Assembly: GCA_016782645.1 (NCBI GenBank)
Contig: JADHYC010000005.1
Coordinates: 1 to 59,796 of the forward strand
Length of the DNA: 59,796 nt
Source of the DNA: Fidelibacterota bacterium
GTDB taxonomy: Bacteria > Fidelibacterota > UBA2242
Direction of reading: 5' to 3'
Part shown: positions 1 through 8,926 of the stretch, in pieces
How positions within the stretch are numbered: the first letter of the stretch is position 1
How the letters are laid out: each line of letters opens with the position of its first letter
Made by a program: the position numbers and the translations under genes
Notes under the pieces: generated by a model
Told to the model about the DNA's origin: nothing
Database searches by the model: none
Seen by the model: the letters and a program-made list of their open reading frames with translations, nothing else

Positions 1-385
1 GGATTTTTGCTGCATTGCCGGAGGATAATGTAATACCGACAATTTCCAGTCCGTCTTTTTGATGTTTATCGTACATCTTTATGAAATCCGGGATTTCCGC
101 TTTACAGGGGCCGCACCATGATGCCCAGAAATTCAATACCACTACTTTGTTTTTGAATTGCTTAAGTGTTACTTCTTTGCCATCAAGAGTAATCAGTGAA
201 AAATCAGGTGCTATACTTCCGATAGAACCGGGAATTTGCATAATTTGTGGTTCTTTGATTTCGCCTGTATTTTTTCCACTGGTCGTGTTAGGTTTTTGCT
301 CTTTTTGGGCACAGCCAACTCCAAAACTGATAAGTATAAAAGTTGAAAATAATATTACCATTGTTACCACATTTTTCAATTTCAT
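1..385 (-). CDS. TlpA-like thioredoxin-fold lipoprotein (C-terminus off the window)
   Basis: I translated this by hand from the minus strand; the ATG is at 385, seven bases after an AAGAGGAG ribosome site. It begins with a lipoprotein signal (hydrophobic stretch ending in GVGC, then a charged tail), followed by a peroxiredoxin/TlpA start (GSIAPDFSLITLDGKEV) and the active site WASWCGPCKAEIPDF at about residues 88-102. Proteins of this family are membrane-anchored periplasmic thiol reductants kept reduced by DsbD, which is encoded 49 bases upstream in the same direction. The 3' part lies beyond base 1. It could equally be called a ResA/AhpC-TSA redoxin; the thioredoxin fold and reductase role are secure, the substrate is not. 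Confidence 0.85.
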   Translation of the reverse strand, partial: MKLKNVVTMVILFSTFILISFGVGCAQKEQKPNTTSGKNTGEIKEPQIMQIPGSIGSIAPDFSLITLDGKEVTLKQFKNKVVVLNFWASWCGPCKAEIPDFIKMYDKHQKDGLEIVGITLSSGNAAKI

Positions 386-434
386 TGTGTTATCTCCTCT
401 TTATTAATAATTCAAGGTAATGCATTTCTGAGCA

Positions 435-2219
435 CTAATAAAGTATTTTATTCATTTTCTTTATAAAATCTCCCGGTTTTTCAAAACCGAAAATTCTGAG
501 GTCTGTAATTTCACTCCCTTTTTTGTCTATAAAGACAATGGTTGGAACTCCTTTGATGTTGTACTTTTCTTTTATTGATATTGTTTCAGAAGAAGTACCG
601 GAAGTTAAATCTATTTTAAAAAGAGAAAATTGACCGCTTAGTTTTACAACTTCGGAATTACTAAATGTAAATTTATCCATTTCTTTGCAGGGTATGCACC
701 AGTCGGCAGAGAAATCGAGGATAATTGGCTTTTCTGTTTCTAATGCGGTTATATACGCCTTTTTGTTGTATGGTTTCCAATTCATACTTGACAATGCTTT
801 TTCTTCTGGTTTAAGGAACCATGTCCCTATTATAATAGCCACTATTGCAATGATTTGTTTTATAAATATAAATGCAGGCGCATTTCTATCGGATTTGTTG
901 AAAAGAAGTAAATAAATACCTGAACCTATAATGTATAACGGAAATAGTATATTATAGACTCTTTTGGGAATTAAGGGATTTATAAAATATAATGCCATTC
1001 CGACCAGAATAAGACCAAAAATAATTCTAACGCCTACCATCCATTCACCGGAACGGGGTAAACTATTAATTTTGCTGGAGAAAAATGCCAGGAAAATGAA
1101 CGGCAAACCCAGACCAAGCGAAAGGGTGAAAAACATTGTAAAACCGAGGAATGGATTTCCTATGCTTGCAACGTAAGTTAGAAGTCCAATTACGAAAGGA
1201 CCAATGCACGGTGCCGCCACAATTCCCATCGTTAAGCCCATAACCAATGAGCCGAAATATCCTGTGTGGCTCACACCGCCCAGGTTTGTTATAAATGAAG
1301 GAAGCCTGAACTCATATAAACCAAACATACTCAGAGAAAGTGCAGTCAGGATTGCAGAAATAATCAGAAGTACAATTGGATTTGTCATTAATGTACCGAG
1401 TAGTTCACCGGACAGTGCGGCGAGTGTACCTATCGTAGAGTTTATGATAGCAATACCGAGTACATAAAGAATTGCCATAATGATTTTTTTACCCTGTTTC
1501 CCGAATACCTGTCCCCCAAAGTAACTCACAGTGATAGGAATAAGTGGATACACACATGGAGTAAGATTTAGACCAAGCCCACCTAAGAAAATAAGGATAA
1601 ATGTAAGAAATATCCCTTTTCTGGCAAAAGATGCTTTAACATCAAAAGTTGAGGATTGTGAACCATCATCTAATGATTTTTCGTTTATGAAATATTCTGA
1701 ATTTTGAAATATAATTGGATTTGTCGGGTCTAAAATAGGGATAGAAACGGAGAATGGCGCTTCCTGAGGTGCAATGCATACTTGGTCGTTGCAACCTTGA
1801 TAGAGCAGGTGTCCTTTTAGGGTTACTTTTTCCTGAGTACTTTCAAAGATTTTTCCGGAAACCCTAATGATAATGTTGCCTTCATACACCGCAAGCGGTT
1901 CATCGGAAAATGAGAGGTTTTTAATTTCGTGTGGTGGGAAATGGATATTAGTAATGGTTATATATTCCGATTCTTCAAAACGAAGTTCAGTAGGAATAAC
2001 AAATTCATCCAGTGGCTTTGAAGAATTGATATGCCAGGGTTCCTTTAATTTTACAACGATAGCAGCATGGAAGTCTTCGCCTTTATGCACTCCATTTGTG
2101 GATAAGTAGGTTTCTATTTTCAAAATGGAATTGACGCTTTTACCGAAAGATGGAAAAGCAAATAAAATAAAAAAAATTAAAATAGCAGGTAATCTTACTT
2201 TAACTCTGGTTTTTATCAT
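435..2219 (-). CDS. dsbD: Thiol:disulfide interchange protein DsbD
   Basis: This has the full three-part DsbD plan in 594 residues. A signal peptide (1-26) precedes a periplasmic alpha domain with a Cys pair at 143 and 148 (GCNDQVC). A multi-helix membrane core follows with the two paired cysteines in TPCVYPLIP (222) and AAPCIGPF (338). The C-terminal thioredoxin domain has WCIPC at 507-511. The protein carries electrons from cytoplasmic thioredoxin across the membrane to periplasmic acceptors. The next gene downstream, a TlpA-like lipoprotein, is a plausible acceptor. It starts eight bases after the patatin gene, so it is probably translated from the same long minus-strand message. Confidence 0.95.
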   Translation of the reverse strand: MIKTRVKVRLPAILIFFILFAFPSFGKSVNSILKIETYLSTNGVHKGEDFHAAIVVKLKEPWHINSSKPLDEFVIPTELRFEESEYITITNIHFPPHEIKNLSFSDEPLAVYEGNIIIRVSGKIFESTQEKVTLKGHLLYQGCNDQVCIAPQEAPFSVSIPILDPTNPIIFQNSEYFINEKSLDDGSQSSTFDVKASFARKGIFLTFILIFLGGLGLNLTPCVYPLIPITVSYFGGQVFGKQGKKIIMAILYVLGIAIINSTIGTLAALSGELLGTLMTNPIVLLIISAILTALSLSMFGLYEFRLPSFITNLGGVSHTGYFGSLVMGLTMGIVAAPCIGPFVIGLLTYVASIGNPFLGFTMFFTLSLGLGLPFIFLAFFSSKINSLPRSGEWMVGVRIIFGLILVGMALYFINPLIPKRVYNILFPLYIIGSGIYLLLFNKSDRNAPAFIFIKQIIAIVAIIIGTWFLKPEEKALSSMNWKPYNKKAYITALETEKPIILDFSADWCIPCKEMDKFTFSNSEVVKLSGQFSLFKIDLTSGTSSETISIKEKYNIKGVPTIVFIDKKGSEITDLRIFGFEKPGDFIKKMNKILY

Positions 2220-2227
2220 TTATTTAT

Positions 2228-3127
2228 TTAAAAGCGAAATATCTTCCTTATAAGATTCTTTTTCTTTCTTATCGCATTATGTATTTCAGGCAATTTTTTT
2301 TGAGCCTCTACAATTCCTGCATTTACAAATTCTTTATATCTAAGAAACTCGCTCCAGTGCGCATCTTTAACATCTGGATGCAAAGAAACATCTGCATTTG
2401 AGAGTTGGAGTTTGGACAGGTAAATCCCTTTTATGGCATCCGTTCGAGAAATGATATCTATGATATTTGGATTCTCCAGCGCTTTAATTTGATTAACGCC
2501 AACGCAAATTCCAATGACAAGGTCGGCTCCCATTTCTCTTGCTTCATACACTGGCACAGGTGCGCTCACACCTCCATCGGTAAATAAATTTCCGTTAACC
2601 GGTTCTGGAGAAATATAACCCGGGATAGATGAACTAAGTGTTACTGCTTTTTTTATATTCCCTTTTCTAAAAAGGACCGTTTCACCTGAATTGAGATCTG
2701 TTGTTACTGCCCCAAAGGGTATTTTTGTGTCATGAAAATCTCCATCATCAATAAGAAAAGATATTGCATCAGATAGTCTTTCGGTTTTTATAATTCCCGT
2801 TCTTGTCGGTGCAAAGTTTACAACAATTCTTTTTGCGACAATCTGAACTAAGTGGCTCAAAAAAGAAGGATTCTGCTCATCTTGTGGAATGACATATTTT
2901 AGTCCAAGTAAGTCGTAATCCTGACTGGCTAAGAAATTTTCAAATCGTTTAATGATGGATTCTGAATCTGGATTCTGGGCATACATAGCGCCCACTACCG
3001 CCCCCATTGATGTTCCAGTTATGGAATCAATAGGAATGCCATCTTCTTCAAGTACTTTCAGAACGCCTAAATGCGCTAATCCTCTTGCGCCGCCGCCACC
3101 TAATGCTAACCCTATCTTCGTCTTCAT
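2228..3127 (-). CDS. Patatin-like phospholipase family protein
   Basis: A 299-residue cytoplasmic patatin of the short RssA/YchK type. Visible motifs are the oxyanion loop GGGGARG (10-16), the nucleophile elbow GTSMG with Ser40, and the catalytic DGG followed by VSAPVPV near residue 185. These give the Ser-Asp dyad of patatin lipases, which cleave acyl chains from lipids. There is no signal peptide or barrel domain, so it is not a secreted type V patatin. Its ATG overlaps the stop of the cyclophilin gene (ATGA), which indicates coupled translation. The physiological substrate is unknown. Confidence 0.9.
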   Translation of the reverse strand: MKTKIGLALGGGGARGLAHLGVLKVLEEDGIPIDSITGTSMGAVVGAMYAQNPDSESIIKRFENFLASQDYDLLGLKYVIPQDEQNPSFLSHLVQIVAKRIVVNFAPTRTGIIKTERLSDAISFLIDDGDFHDTKIPFGAVTTDLNSGETVLFRKGNIKKAVTLSSSIPGYISPEPVNGNLFTDGGVSAPVPVYEAREMGADLVIGICVGVNQIKALENPNIIDIISRTDAIKGIYLSKLQLSNADVSLHPDVKDAHWSEFLRYKEFVNAGIVEAQKKLPEIHNAIRKKKNLIRKIFRF

Positions 3128-3780
3128 TTTCTTCCATTTAGATTTAGCTTTTTCCGATCCGTTACATATACCCTTTTCATGATAACATCTTTATATGGAC
3201 GGTCTTTTTTATTACGGCGAACTTTTGCGATTTTATCAACAGTTTTCATACCCTGAATAACCTCACCAAATACTGTATATCCAGCCTTATCTAAAAACGG
3301 TAAATCTATCAAGCAGATATAAAATTGACTGCCATTGGATCTCTTTTGCGGGTTGATATTATCGGACATTCTTGCTGATGCCACTGCTCCCCTTAGGTGT
3401 TTTTTACCGAGTTCTGCGGGAATTGTATAGCCAGGTCCACCTGTGCCATCATTATACTGGTTGTCATCTCTACTTAAAATATCTCCACCTTGAATAACAA
3501 AATTGGGAATTATGCGGTGAAAAGTTGTCTCATTAAAGTAGCCCGCATTTGCCAGTTTTTTAAAATTCATTGCATGAAGTGGCGCAGCATAGGAGAAAAA
3601 TTCTATAATTATATTACCGTATTCTGTTTCAATAACAGCAACTTCATCTGGAGAAACCATCTCATCTGGTAATGACTGAATGTAAGATTGCAATTTTTTA
3701 ATGTCAGTCCCAGATAAAGATTGAGACAGTGCTGTAGCGCAGAATAAAAAGAGAGTAATAAGAGAAATGTAAAATTTCAT
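3124..3780 (-). CDS. Periplasmic peptidyl-prolyl cis-trans isomerase, cyclophilin type
   Basis: A 218-residue protein with a signal peptide (1-19, cleavage after ATALS) and one cyclophilin domain from about residue 45. Diagnostic strings are FHRIIPNFVIQGGD, GTGGPGYTIPAE, a variant of the FYI segment (SQFYICLID) and a closing VFGEVIQG. Cyclophilins catalyse proline isomerisation during folding; the signal peptide places this one outside the inner membrane. Its position between dsbD, TlpA and patatin genes suggests an envelope protein-folding role, though the operon also holds pyrimidine genes, so the grouping may be loose. Confidence 0.92.
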   Translation of the reverse strand: MKFYISLITLFLFCATALSQSLSGTDIKKLQSYIQSLPDEMVSPDEVAVIETEYGNIIIEFFSYAAPLHAMNFKKLANAGYFNETTFHRIIPNFVIQGGDILSRDDNQYNDGTGGPGYTIPAELGKKHLRGAVASARMSDNINPQKRSNGSQFYICLIDLPFLDKAGYTVFGEVIQGMKTVDKIAKVRRNKKDRPYKDVIMKRVYVTDRKKLNLNGRK

Positions 3781-3795
3781 TTTAATCCCTATATG

Positions 3796-4569
3796 CTATA
3801 TGTTAATTACTGTTCCGGGAGAATTTTGTGAAGCTATTTCTATTTTATATGAGATTGAATTTTCTGTCTTTGTTTTTTCGAAAAGTTCCCTAACAATTTG
3901 AGCATCATTATTAGTTTCGCTTAAATGTCCAAGAATAAGATGTTTTAACCTTCCATTATGCGAAATACGATTGAATAAATTTAAAGACTGCTTATTAGAT
4001 AAATGTCCAACACGGCTCTTAATTCTCTGTATTACCTGAAGAGGATAGGGACCATTTAATAACATAAACTTATCGTGATTTGATTCAAGGAAAAGAAGAT
4101 CGAGCTCCGAGATGTAGTGTAATACCGATTGTATTACAGTACCTAAATCCGTAATAATGCCCAATTTCTTATCTCCTGACGAAGCAACAATACCAATTGG
4201 ATCTGCGGCGTCGTGCGGCAAATGAAAAGTTTTTATTTTGATGTATTCTAAAGAAAGAGTATCTCCTGATGTGAAAAATTCAACTTTTACTTTTGTTAAT
4301 TTTTTTGGATCAATTGCATGAAAAGTCTTTTTAGTCATGAAAATAGGAGTTTTATAACGCCTTGCGAAAATTCCTGCGCCTTTTATGTGATCTGAGTGCT
4401 CGTGTGTTAGTATTATTGCAGAAACATCCGTAGGAGAGAGATTAACCTCCTCCATTCGCAAGATAAGGTTTTTTAAACTAAAGCCCTGATCAATAAGGAG
4501 TGCTTTGCCGCTATTCTGAATATAAGTGCAATTTCCTTTGCTTCCGCTGCCAAGATTACAAAATATCAT
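3796..4569 (-). CDS. MBL-fold metallo-hydrolase, YycJ/WalJ-like
   Basis: A 257-residue metallo-beta-lactamase-fold protein. It starts with CNLGSGSKGNCTYI, typical of the YycJ/WalJ branch, and carries the metal motif THEHSDH (His56, His58, Asp60, His61). Later ligands are seen in HLPHDA and GHLS. Members act on nucleic acids; WalJ of Firmicutes is a 5'-3' exonuclease-like enzyme tied to cell-wall signalling, but no WalRK genes are nearby here. The start overlaps the pyrE stop by four bases. The exact function in this organism is open. Confidence 0.85.
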   Translation of the reverse strand: MIFCNLGSGSKGNCTYIQNSGKALLIDQGFSLKNLILRMEEVNLSPTDVSAIILTHEHSDHIKGAGIFARRYKTPIFMTKKTFHAIDPKKLTKVKVEFFTSGDTLSLEYIKIKTFHLPHDAADPIGIVASSGDKKLGIITDLGTVIQSVLHYISELDLLFLESNHDKFMLLNGPYPLQVIQRIKSRVGHLSNKQSLNLFNRISHNGRLKHLILGHLSETNNDAQIVRELFEKTKTENSISYKIEIASQNSPGTVINI

Positions 4570-5141
4570 TTCTTTCCGGTTCTACCTCTGGTAGTCAAAG
4601 GAATATTGGAAGCACAGAGCGGGCATTCTTCGGGTTTATATGTCGGAATGTCCATTGTAATCAGCGGGAAATATGAATCTCCGAAATTAACTTTCTCCCC
4701 ACTGCGATCGATAAAAACACCAATGCCCATTAGGATACCTCCTTTCTTTGTCACAAGGTCCATTAATTCATAAATAGAACCACCGGTGGTGACAACATCA
4801 TCAACAATCAGTACTCGTTCGCCGGGTTTAATATCAAATCCTCTTCGTAAGACTAGATTCTTGTTTTCACGTTCAGCGAAAATACTCCGTGTACTTAATA
4901 ATCTACCGATACTGTGGCTTATTATAATACCACCAGTGGCAGCACCGACAATTACATGAGGTTTTGTTTTTCTAAAATGTTCTGCAATATCTTTACACAA
5001 CTTGTCAGTAAGTAAGGGGTATTGGAGTACTTTAAATTTTTCAACATAAGTATCACTATGGAGACCGGAAGTGAGAAGAAAATGCCCTTTTAAGGTGGCC
5101 CCACATTCTTTTAAAATATCTAAGTAGGATTCTGTTTTCAT
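4566..5141 (-). CDS. pyrE: Orotate phosphoribosyltransferase
   Basis: A type I phosphoribosyltransferase of about 190 residues that joins orotate and PRPP to make orotidine 5'-monophosphate in pyrimidine synthesis. The PRPP loop VLIVDDVVTTGGS sits near residues 110-123 and the orotate-side segment HFLLTSGLHSDTYVEKF near 20-37. The C-terminus has a CPLC pair (CPLCASNIP), a small extra tail seen in some homologues. The frame opens with GTG-ATG; I prefer the ATG at 5141 over the GTG at 5144. It lies six bases after pyrF, the gene for the next enzyme of the pathway. Confidence 0.94.
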   Translation of the reverse strand: MKTESYLDILKECGATLKGHFLLTSGLHSDTYVEKFKVLQYPLLTDKLCKDIAEHFRKTKPHVIVGAATGGIIISHSIGRLLSTRSIFAERENKNLVLRRGFDIKPGERVLIVDDVVTTGGSIYELMDLVTKKGGILMGIGVFIDRSGEKVNFGDSYFPLITMDIPTYKPEECPLCASNIPLTTRGRTGKK

Positions 5142-5150
5142 CACAACACC

Positions 5151-5939
5151 TTATATTTTAAACAGATTACTATAACATTTAGTAGCATATCTAACGTTAT
5201 CCGGGAATTTACCCTCGCCCGGAAAGATCACACTTCTTGATACATTAATCAGACCAAGCCCGCAAGTTCGACAAACTTCCACTGCCGATTCTGTAGAACC
5301 CCCTTGTTTGCCGATACCTGGAATTAAAAATGGCAGGTCGGGATATTGTTTTCGAACATCAAGTAGTTGCTCCGGTTTTGTAGCGCCCAATACCAGACCA
5401 AGATTCTTCCGCTCATTCAAATTTTTCACAATATCCGCAGTTTTAAGATAAAGTGGTTTACCACAGCCATATTCTTGCAATTCACGTCCGGATGGATTAG
5501 ATGTAACACAGAGTACAAAGACACCTTTGGATTCATTTTCTATGAATGGTTGAATGCTGTCTGAACCAAGGTAAGGACTTAAGGTAACTGCATCAAATTT
5601 GAGGGTTTCAAAGAGCGCTTTGGCGTAGAACCTTGAACTGTTTCCAATATCACCCCGTTTAGCGTCACCAATAAGAAGCACATTATCCGGCATTTCAGAG
5701 ATGATCTTTTCAAGGATTTGCCAGCCTTTCCATCCCCATAGTTCAAAGAAAGCTAAATTGAATTTATAGGCTGGTGTAATATCTTTTGTAACATTGATAA
5801 CTTCCTGTGCAAATTGATAAACCCCATCGGGATTTTTTCCAAATTTTATTGGAAGTTTATCCGGATCAGGATCAATTCCTATGCAGAGAAATGTACTCTT
5901 TTCATTTATACAATTTTTAAAGTGTTCATAGTACTTCAT
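5151..5939 (-). CDS. pyrF: Orotidine 5'-phosphate decarboxylase, type 2
   Basis: A 262-residue decarboxylase that makes UMP. The catalytic Lys-Asp segment DAKRGDIGN is at 92-100. The layout (LCIGIDPDPDKLP at the start, PGIGKQGG near the end) matches the longer 'type 2' subfamily used by mycobacteria and many FCB bacteria rather than the short E. coli form. It is the first gene of the minus-strand operon, so the promoter should lie in 5940-6261. Confidence 0.94.
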   Translation of the reverse strand: MKYYEHFKNCINEKSTFLCIGIDPDPDKLPIKFGKNPDGVYQFAQEVINVTKDITPAYKFNLAFFELWGWKGWQILEKIISEMPDNVLLIGDAKRGDIGNSSRFYAKALFETLKFDAVTLSPYLGSDSIQPFIENESKGVFVLCVTSNPSGRELQEYGCGKPLYLKTADIVKNLNERKNLGLVLGATKPEQLLDVRKQYPDLPFLIPGIGKQGGSTESAVEVCRTCGLGLINVSRSVIFPGEGKFPDNVRYATKCYSNLFKI

Positions 5940-6261
5940 TCCAGCGGGAAAATACGTTTTTTTAGGATATTAAGCAACTGAGTTGGAGTTGATATTTTAG
6001 AATTGTGTACGAGTTGATTAATAGTTCTGCTATGAGCTCACTTCTGCCTGGCAGTAGGCAGGCATAGCAGAGTTGAGACACCGTTGCAAGTGAGCTCGTA
6101 ACGGAACTTAAATTCTATATGGGCTTATTTTTTTATTGAACCTTTCGGCTCAACTATGAACTCGAAATTCGTAGCCATGTAAAATCTTGTGCCAGGTCCT
6201 TTGTTTTACATTTTTAATTTAGTATTATTTATTATGGAATTAATACAAGGTTTGTAGTAAG
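5940..6261. other. Intergenic region between divergent pyrF and Mut7-C genes
   Basis: No coding sequence is seen. The region must hold the promoters of both divergent units. Its centre (6023-6108) is an inverted-repeat element described separately. On either side the sequence is plain AT-rich spacer; I see no clear sigma-70 hexamers and no riboswitch fold. Confidence 0.6.
6023..6108. repeat. Inverted-repeat element, family 1, with inner GC palindrome
   Basis: The left arm (6023-6043) and right arm (6088-6108) pair over 21 bases at 18 positions; the consensus arm core is TATGAGCTCACTT. Inside lie a second pairing (CTGCTATG with CATAGCAG) and a GCCTGGCAGTAGGCAGGC-type palindrome (about 6045-6063). 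Related arms recur at 50293-50343. The nested arms suggest a mobile palindromic mini-element or a structured RNA. Confidence 0.7.
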
Positions 6262-6723
6262 ATGAAATTTATTGCTGATAACATGCTTGGTAAACTAGCA
6301 AAATATCTTAGGATGTTAGGGTACGATACGGTTTTTTCACCACCTGGAAATGCAAGAGATTTAATTCATTTATCTAAAGATGAAAACAGAATAATTCTTA
6401 CCCGAAATTCGATATTTATACGAGACCACAAGCCTGAAAATTACCTCTTCATTGAATCACAACATTTTCCTGACCAGTTGATTCAGGTAGTTAAAAAATA
6501 TGGTCTTGAAATCAATATCGACAAATTTTTCACGCTCTGTCTGATTTGCAGCAAGCCTTTATTGCAGGTATCTAAAGAAGAGGTTAAAGAAAAAGTGCCT
6601 GAAAATATATATCTGAACTTTGAAAAATTCAGGCAGTGTCCGTCCTGCTCAAGAATATACTGGTGTGGTGGACATACTCGAAGGATGGAAAAGAAGTTGA
6701 TGGTAATAGTATCGAGTTTGTAG
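6262..6723 (+). CDS. Mut7-C RNase domain-containing protein
   Basis: A 153-residue protein with the Mut7-C plan: a PIN-like half starting MKFIADNMLGKLAKYLRMLG with conserved Asp6 and ILTRNS (46-50), then a zinc ribbon with CLIC (93-96) and CPSC (126-129). The family is named after the nematode exonuclease Mut-7 and is presumed to be an RNase; few members have been tested. It stands alone on the plus strand. Confidence 0.85.
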   Translation: MKFIADNMLGKLAKYLRMLGYDTVFSPPGNARDLIHLSKDENRIILTRNSIFIRDHKPENYLFIESQHFPDQLIQVVKKYGLEINIDKFFTLCLICSKPLLQVSKEEVKEKVPENIYLNFEKFRQCPSCSRIYWCGGHTRRMEKKLMVIVSSL

Positions 6724-6761
6724 TTGAAATTTTTAGTTCACAGTGAAGTTCAGAATAATGT

Positions 6762-6806
6762 AGCATAGGACAGTCGTGTCCGATGGCGAACCGGGATGTT
6801 CGCTCT
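6762..6806. repeat. Two-hairpin repeat, family 4
   Basis: Two adjacent stem-loops in the 215-base gap after the Mut7-C gene: GGACA-gtcg-TGTCC, then GCGAAC-cgggat-GTTCGC followed by TCTAC. The same order, loop lengths and TCTAC tail occur at 46570-46615 with different stem bases, so structure rather than sequence is kept. Confidence 0.55.
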
Positions 6807-6903
6807 ACATCAATCACTATAATTAGTTGTGACAGTAGATTTAAAAGTTAAAGTTCTGATTTATTAGCGTTCTTAGTCTCTTTGTGGTAAGTTTTTCATT
6901 AGT

Positions 6904-6911
6904 TATATTTA
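6904..6911 (+). promoter_or_regulatory. Possible FCB-type -7 element
   Basis: TATATTTA followed by CC lies 28 bases before the HAD gene start and resembles the TAnnTTTG element of Bacteroidota-type sigma factors. A nearly identical TATATTTGCC precedes nth. This is a motif match only, without an evident -33 element. Confidence 0.3.
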
Positions 6912-6938
6912 CCATGTTTAATTTGGATCATTAGAAGT

Positions 6939-7649
6939 ATGGAAAAAGATTTTGACCTTATAATATTTGACCTGGATGGTACTCTGTACCAGAGAAGTCC
7001 GGAAATTGATATGGTATTTCCTAAGGTATCAATTAAACTTGCTGCAAAGAGCACAGGGAAAAGCGAAGAGGAAATGCAAGTTGAATTTATGCAAAAAAAA
7101 GATGAATTAGCCCGTCTCATAAACGGAAATCCGACAAGTACGCTAACATTGTTCCATTATTATGATGTAGAATTCAAGGAATTCGAAGATGAAGTAAATA
7201 AATTATTGAATATAGAATCCATTCTGAAACCGGATCCTAAAGCGATTAAAGCAATTGAAAAGGTAAATAAACTATATTCATTATTTCTTTTCACTACGAA
7301 TAACGGGGTATTGAGCAATAGAATTTTAAAAACGCTAAAACTTGACCAAATATTTCCAATTAGCAGACGTTTTTCGCTAGATTCTGTGGAAAATTTGGAC
7401 ATGCCCAAAAAGAAAAAATTGGAGTATATCAAACCTGGACTAAGAGGTTTTGAATTTATTTTAAATCGTTTCGGTGTTATGCCTGAAAAAACTCTGATGG
7501 TTGGCGATTCTGAGATTTCGGATATAATTCCAGCAACAAAATTAGGAATAAAAACGTATCATGTGGTAGATCGAGAAAAACTTTACGCCCTTCCTGAATG
7601 GCTGGGGATGAAACTTGCAGAGGTTTCAAACCTCAGCAAGGTTAAGTAA
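6939..7649 (+). CDS. HAD family hydrolase (phosphatase)
   Basis: A 236-residue haloacid-dehalogenase-type enzyme. Motif I is FDLDGTLY (10-17, nucleophile Asp11), motif II is FTTNNGV near 113-119 and motifs III/IV are KPG then VGDSEISDI near 170-195. The helical cap between motifs I and II marks a subclass I enzyme of the pyrimidine 5'-nucleotidase or phosphoglycolate phosphatase kind. The substrate cannot be named from sequence. A possible promoter motif is 28 bases upstream. Confidence 0.88.
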   Translation: MEKDFDLIIFDLDGTLYQRSPEIDMVFPKVSIKLAAKSTGKSEEEMQVEFMQKKDELARLINGNPTSTLTLFHYYDVEFKEFEDEVNKLLNIESILKPDPKAIKAIEKVNKLYSLFLFTTNNGVLSNRILKTLKLDQIFPISRRFSLDSVENLDMPKKKKLEYIKPGLRGFEFILNRFGVMPEKTLMVGDSEISDIIPATKLGIKTYHVVDREKLYALPEWLGMKLAEVSNLSKVK

Positions 7650-7699
7650 AAAAATATTTTCTCGGTAATCAGAAAAATTTCATATATTATCAGGCGAAA

Positions 7700-8278
7700 A
7701 TGGATAAAGGCACACGCGATTTATTCGAAGTAAGTTTATCAGAAACCCAGAGCAGAGTACTGGCTTCTACGCCCTCGGGAATTTCTATTGAACTTGTAGA
7801 GCGCCTGGGAGAATCTGAATACGGTAAAATTGTTAAAATTTCTGAGACTCTTTCCAATCACTTTGGAGAGAGTTTAAAGTTTAACCGCAGCTCAATAAGA
7901 AAATATTTCAGCTATCCAAAAACACAACCTTTTATAATCAGGTTTAAGGATGATATTGAGGGTTTTATTATTGGAGTTCCTTTAGAGCATTTTGCGAAAG
8001 AGAGTTGGGTGCATTGCGATGAAAATTTGGGGAAAGGCAATACGATGTATACATACGCCTATGTTGTTAAAACAGATTATCGTCATCTTAGTATCGCGAA
8101 AATGCTAAAGCGTGTTTATCAAAATACTTTGCGAAGAAAAGGGTATAAGTATATTACAGGGCATGTTATGGAGGGAGTTACACTACATTTTACAAAGAGA
8201 AGTCATGTTGTTCGTAAATTTAATGATTGGAATAATACCGGGTATACATTTGAGTACTATCGCTGCCCCCTGAAGTAA
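7700..8278 (+). CDS. Putative GNAT-like acetyltransferase
   Basis: A 192-residue soluble protein. The C-terminal half has the shape of a GNAT acetyltransferase: a strand (YTYAYVVKTDYRH), then a YRHLSIAKMLKRVYQ helix where the acetyl-CoA-binding R/QxxG/A loop normally lies, and a later NTGYTFEYYR strand. The glycine of the canonical loop is missing, so the assignment is tentative. Start ATG at 7700 follows AGGCG. The gene stands apart from its neighbours. Confidence 0.55.
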   Translation: MDKGTRDLFEVSLSETQSRVLASTPSGISIELVERLGESEYGKIVKISETLSNHFGESLKFNRSSIRKYFSYPKTQPFIIRFKDDIEGFIIGVPLEHFAKESWVHCDENLGKGNTMYTYAYVVKTDYRHLSIAKMLKRVYQNTLRRKGYKYITGHVMEGVTLHFTKRSHVVRKFNDWNNTGYTFEYYRCPLK

Positions 8279-8415
8279 ATTTTGACTTACTTGCTACTAA
8301 TACCTAACACAATAAATGGTTTTTTTAGTTACTATATTTTTAAGTTTAATTTGCCTAATTGCACTATTTAAAATAGACAGACTGGAATTTGAGGTTGGCA
8401 AAAAAAATATATTCT

Positions 8416-8446
8416 CTTAAATTCAATTTCGTGGTTTGAATTTAAG
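8416..8446 (+). promoter_or_regulatory. Perfect 11-bp hairpin just upstream of the PTS IIA gene
   Basis: CTTAAATTCAA (8416-8426) pairs exactly with TTGAATTTAAG (8436-8446) across a nine-base loop and ends ten bases before the chosen start. There is no T-run, so it is not a typical terminator. It could be an operator or a leader hairpin that covers the ribosome site. Confidence 0.45.
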
Positions 8447-8456
8447 AATTACAAAT

Positions 8457-8918
8457 ATGGAACTATCGGAAATATTAACTCCTGAGCTTATTATTTATCC
8501 TTTAGAAGCTAATTCTAAAGAGGGAGTGATTTCAGTCTTAGTGGATAGATTGTACAAAGCGGGAAAGATTTCAAATTCTGATGCTGCTAAAAAAGCGGTT
8601 ATTGAACGTGAGAAACTGATGAGTACGGGCGTGGGGAAAGGAGTAGCGCTTCCTCATGGAAAATATGTAGATATTGATGATGTTCTTATTTCAGTGGGTG
8701 TTTCAATCAATGGAGTTGATTTCGATGCCGTAGATGGTCAGCCTGTTCACATCTTTGTATTACTGCTTACTCCCGAGCGGTTCCCAAGTAAGCACTTAAA
8801 ATTGCTTAGTAAGTTTTCACGTATGTTGAATAAGGCAAATTGCCGTGAGGGGATTTTAAAAGCTGTTTCTGCCGAGGAAATTGCTGAAATAATTTATAAG
8901 TACGATACTCAAGTGTAG
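8457..8918 (+). CDS. PTS sugar transporter subunit IIA (PtsN-like)
   Basis: A 153-residue EIIA domain of the fructose/nitrogen-regulatory group. The phospho-accepting His lies in GVGKGVALPHGK, the hallmark of PtsN/FruA IIA domains, and the frame has the full length of one domain with no EIIB or EIIC attached. Such free-standing proteins usually regulate rather than transport. A TTG seven codons earlier (8436) is possible but would lie inside the hairpin arm, so I take the ATG at 8457. The next gene follows after eight bases. Confidence 0.88.
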   Translation: MELSEILTPELIIYPLEANSKEGVISVLVDRLYKAGKISNSDAAKKAVIEREKLMSTGVGKGVALPHGKYVDIDDVLISVGVSINGVDFDAVDGQPVHIFVLLLTPERFPSKHLKLLSKFSRMLNKANCREGILKAVSAEEIAEIIYKYDTQV

Positions 8919-8926
8919 GAAGTGAA

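Noticed and set aside
435..2219. Plus-strand open frames across dsbD and similar antisense frames elsewhere
   Set aside because: They mirror well-identified genes, lack ribosome sites and show no family motifs.
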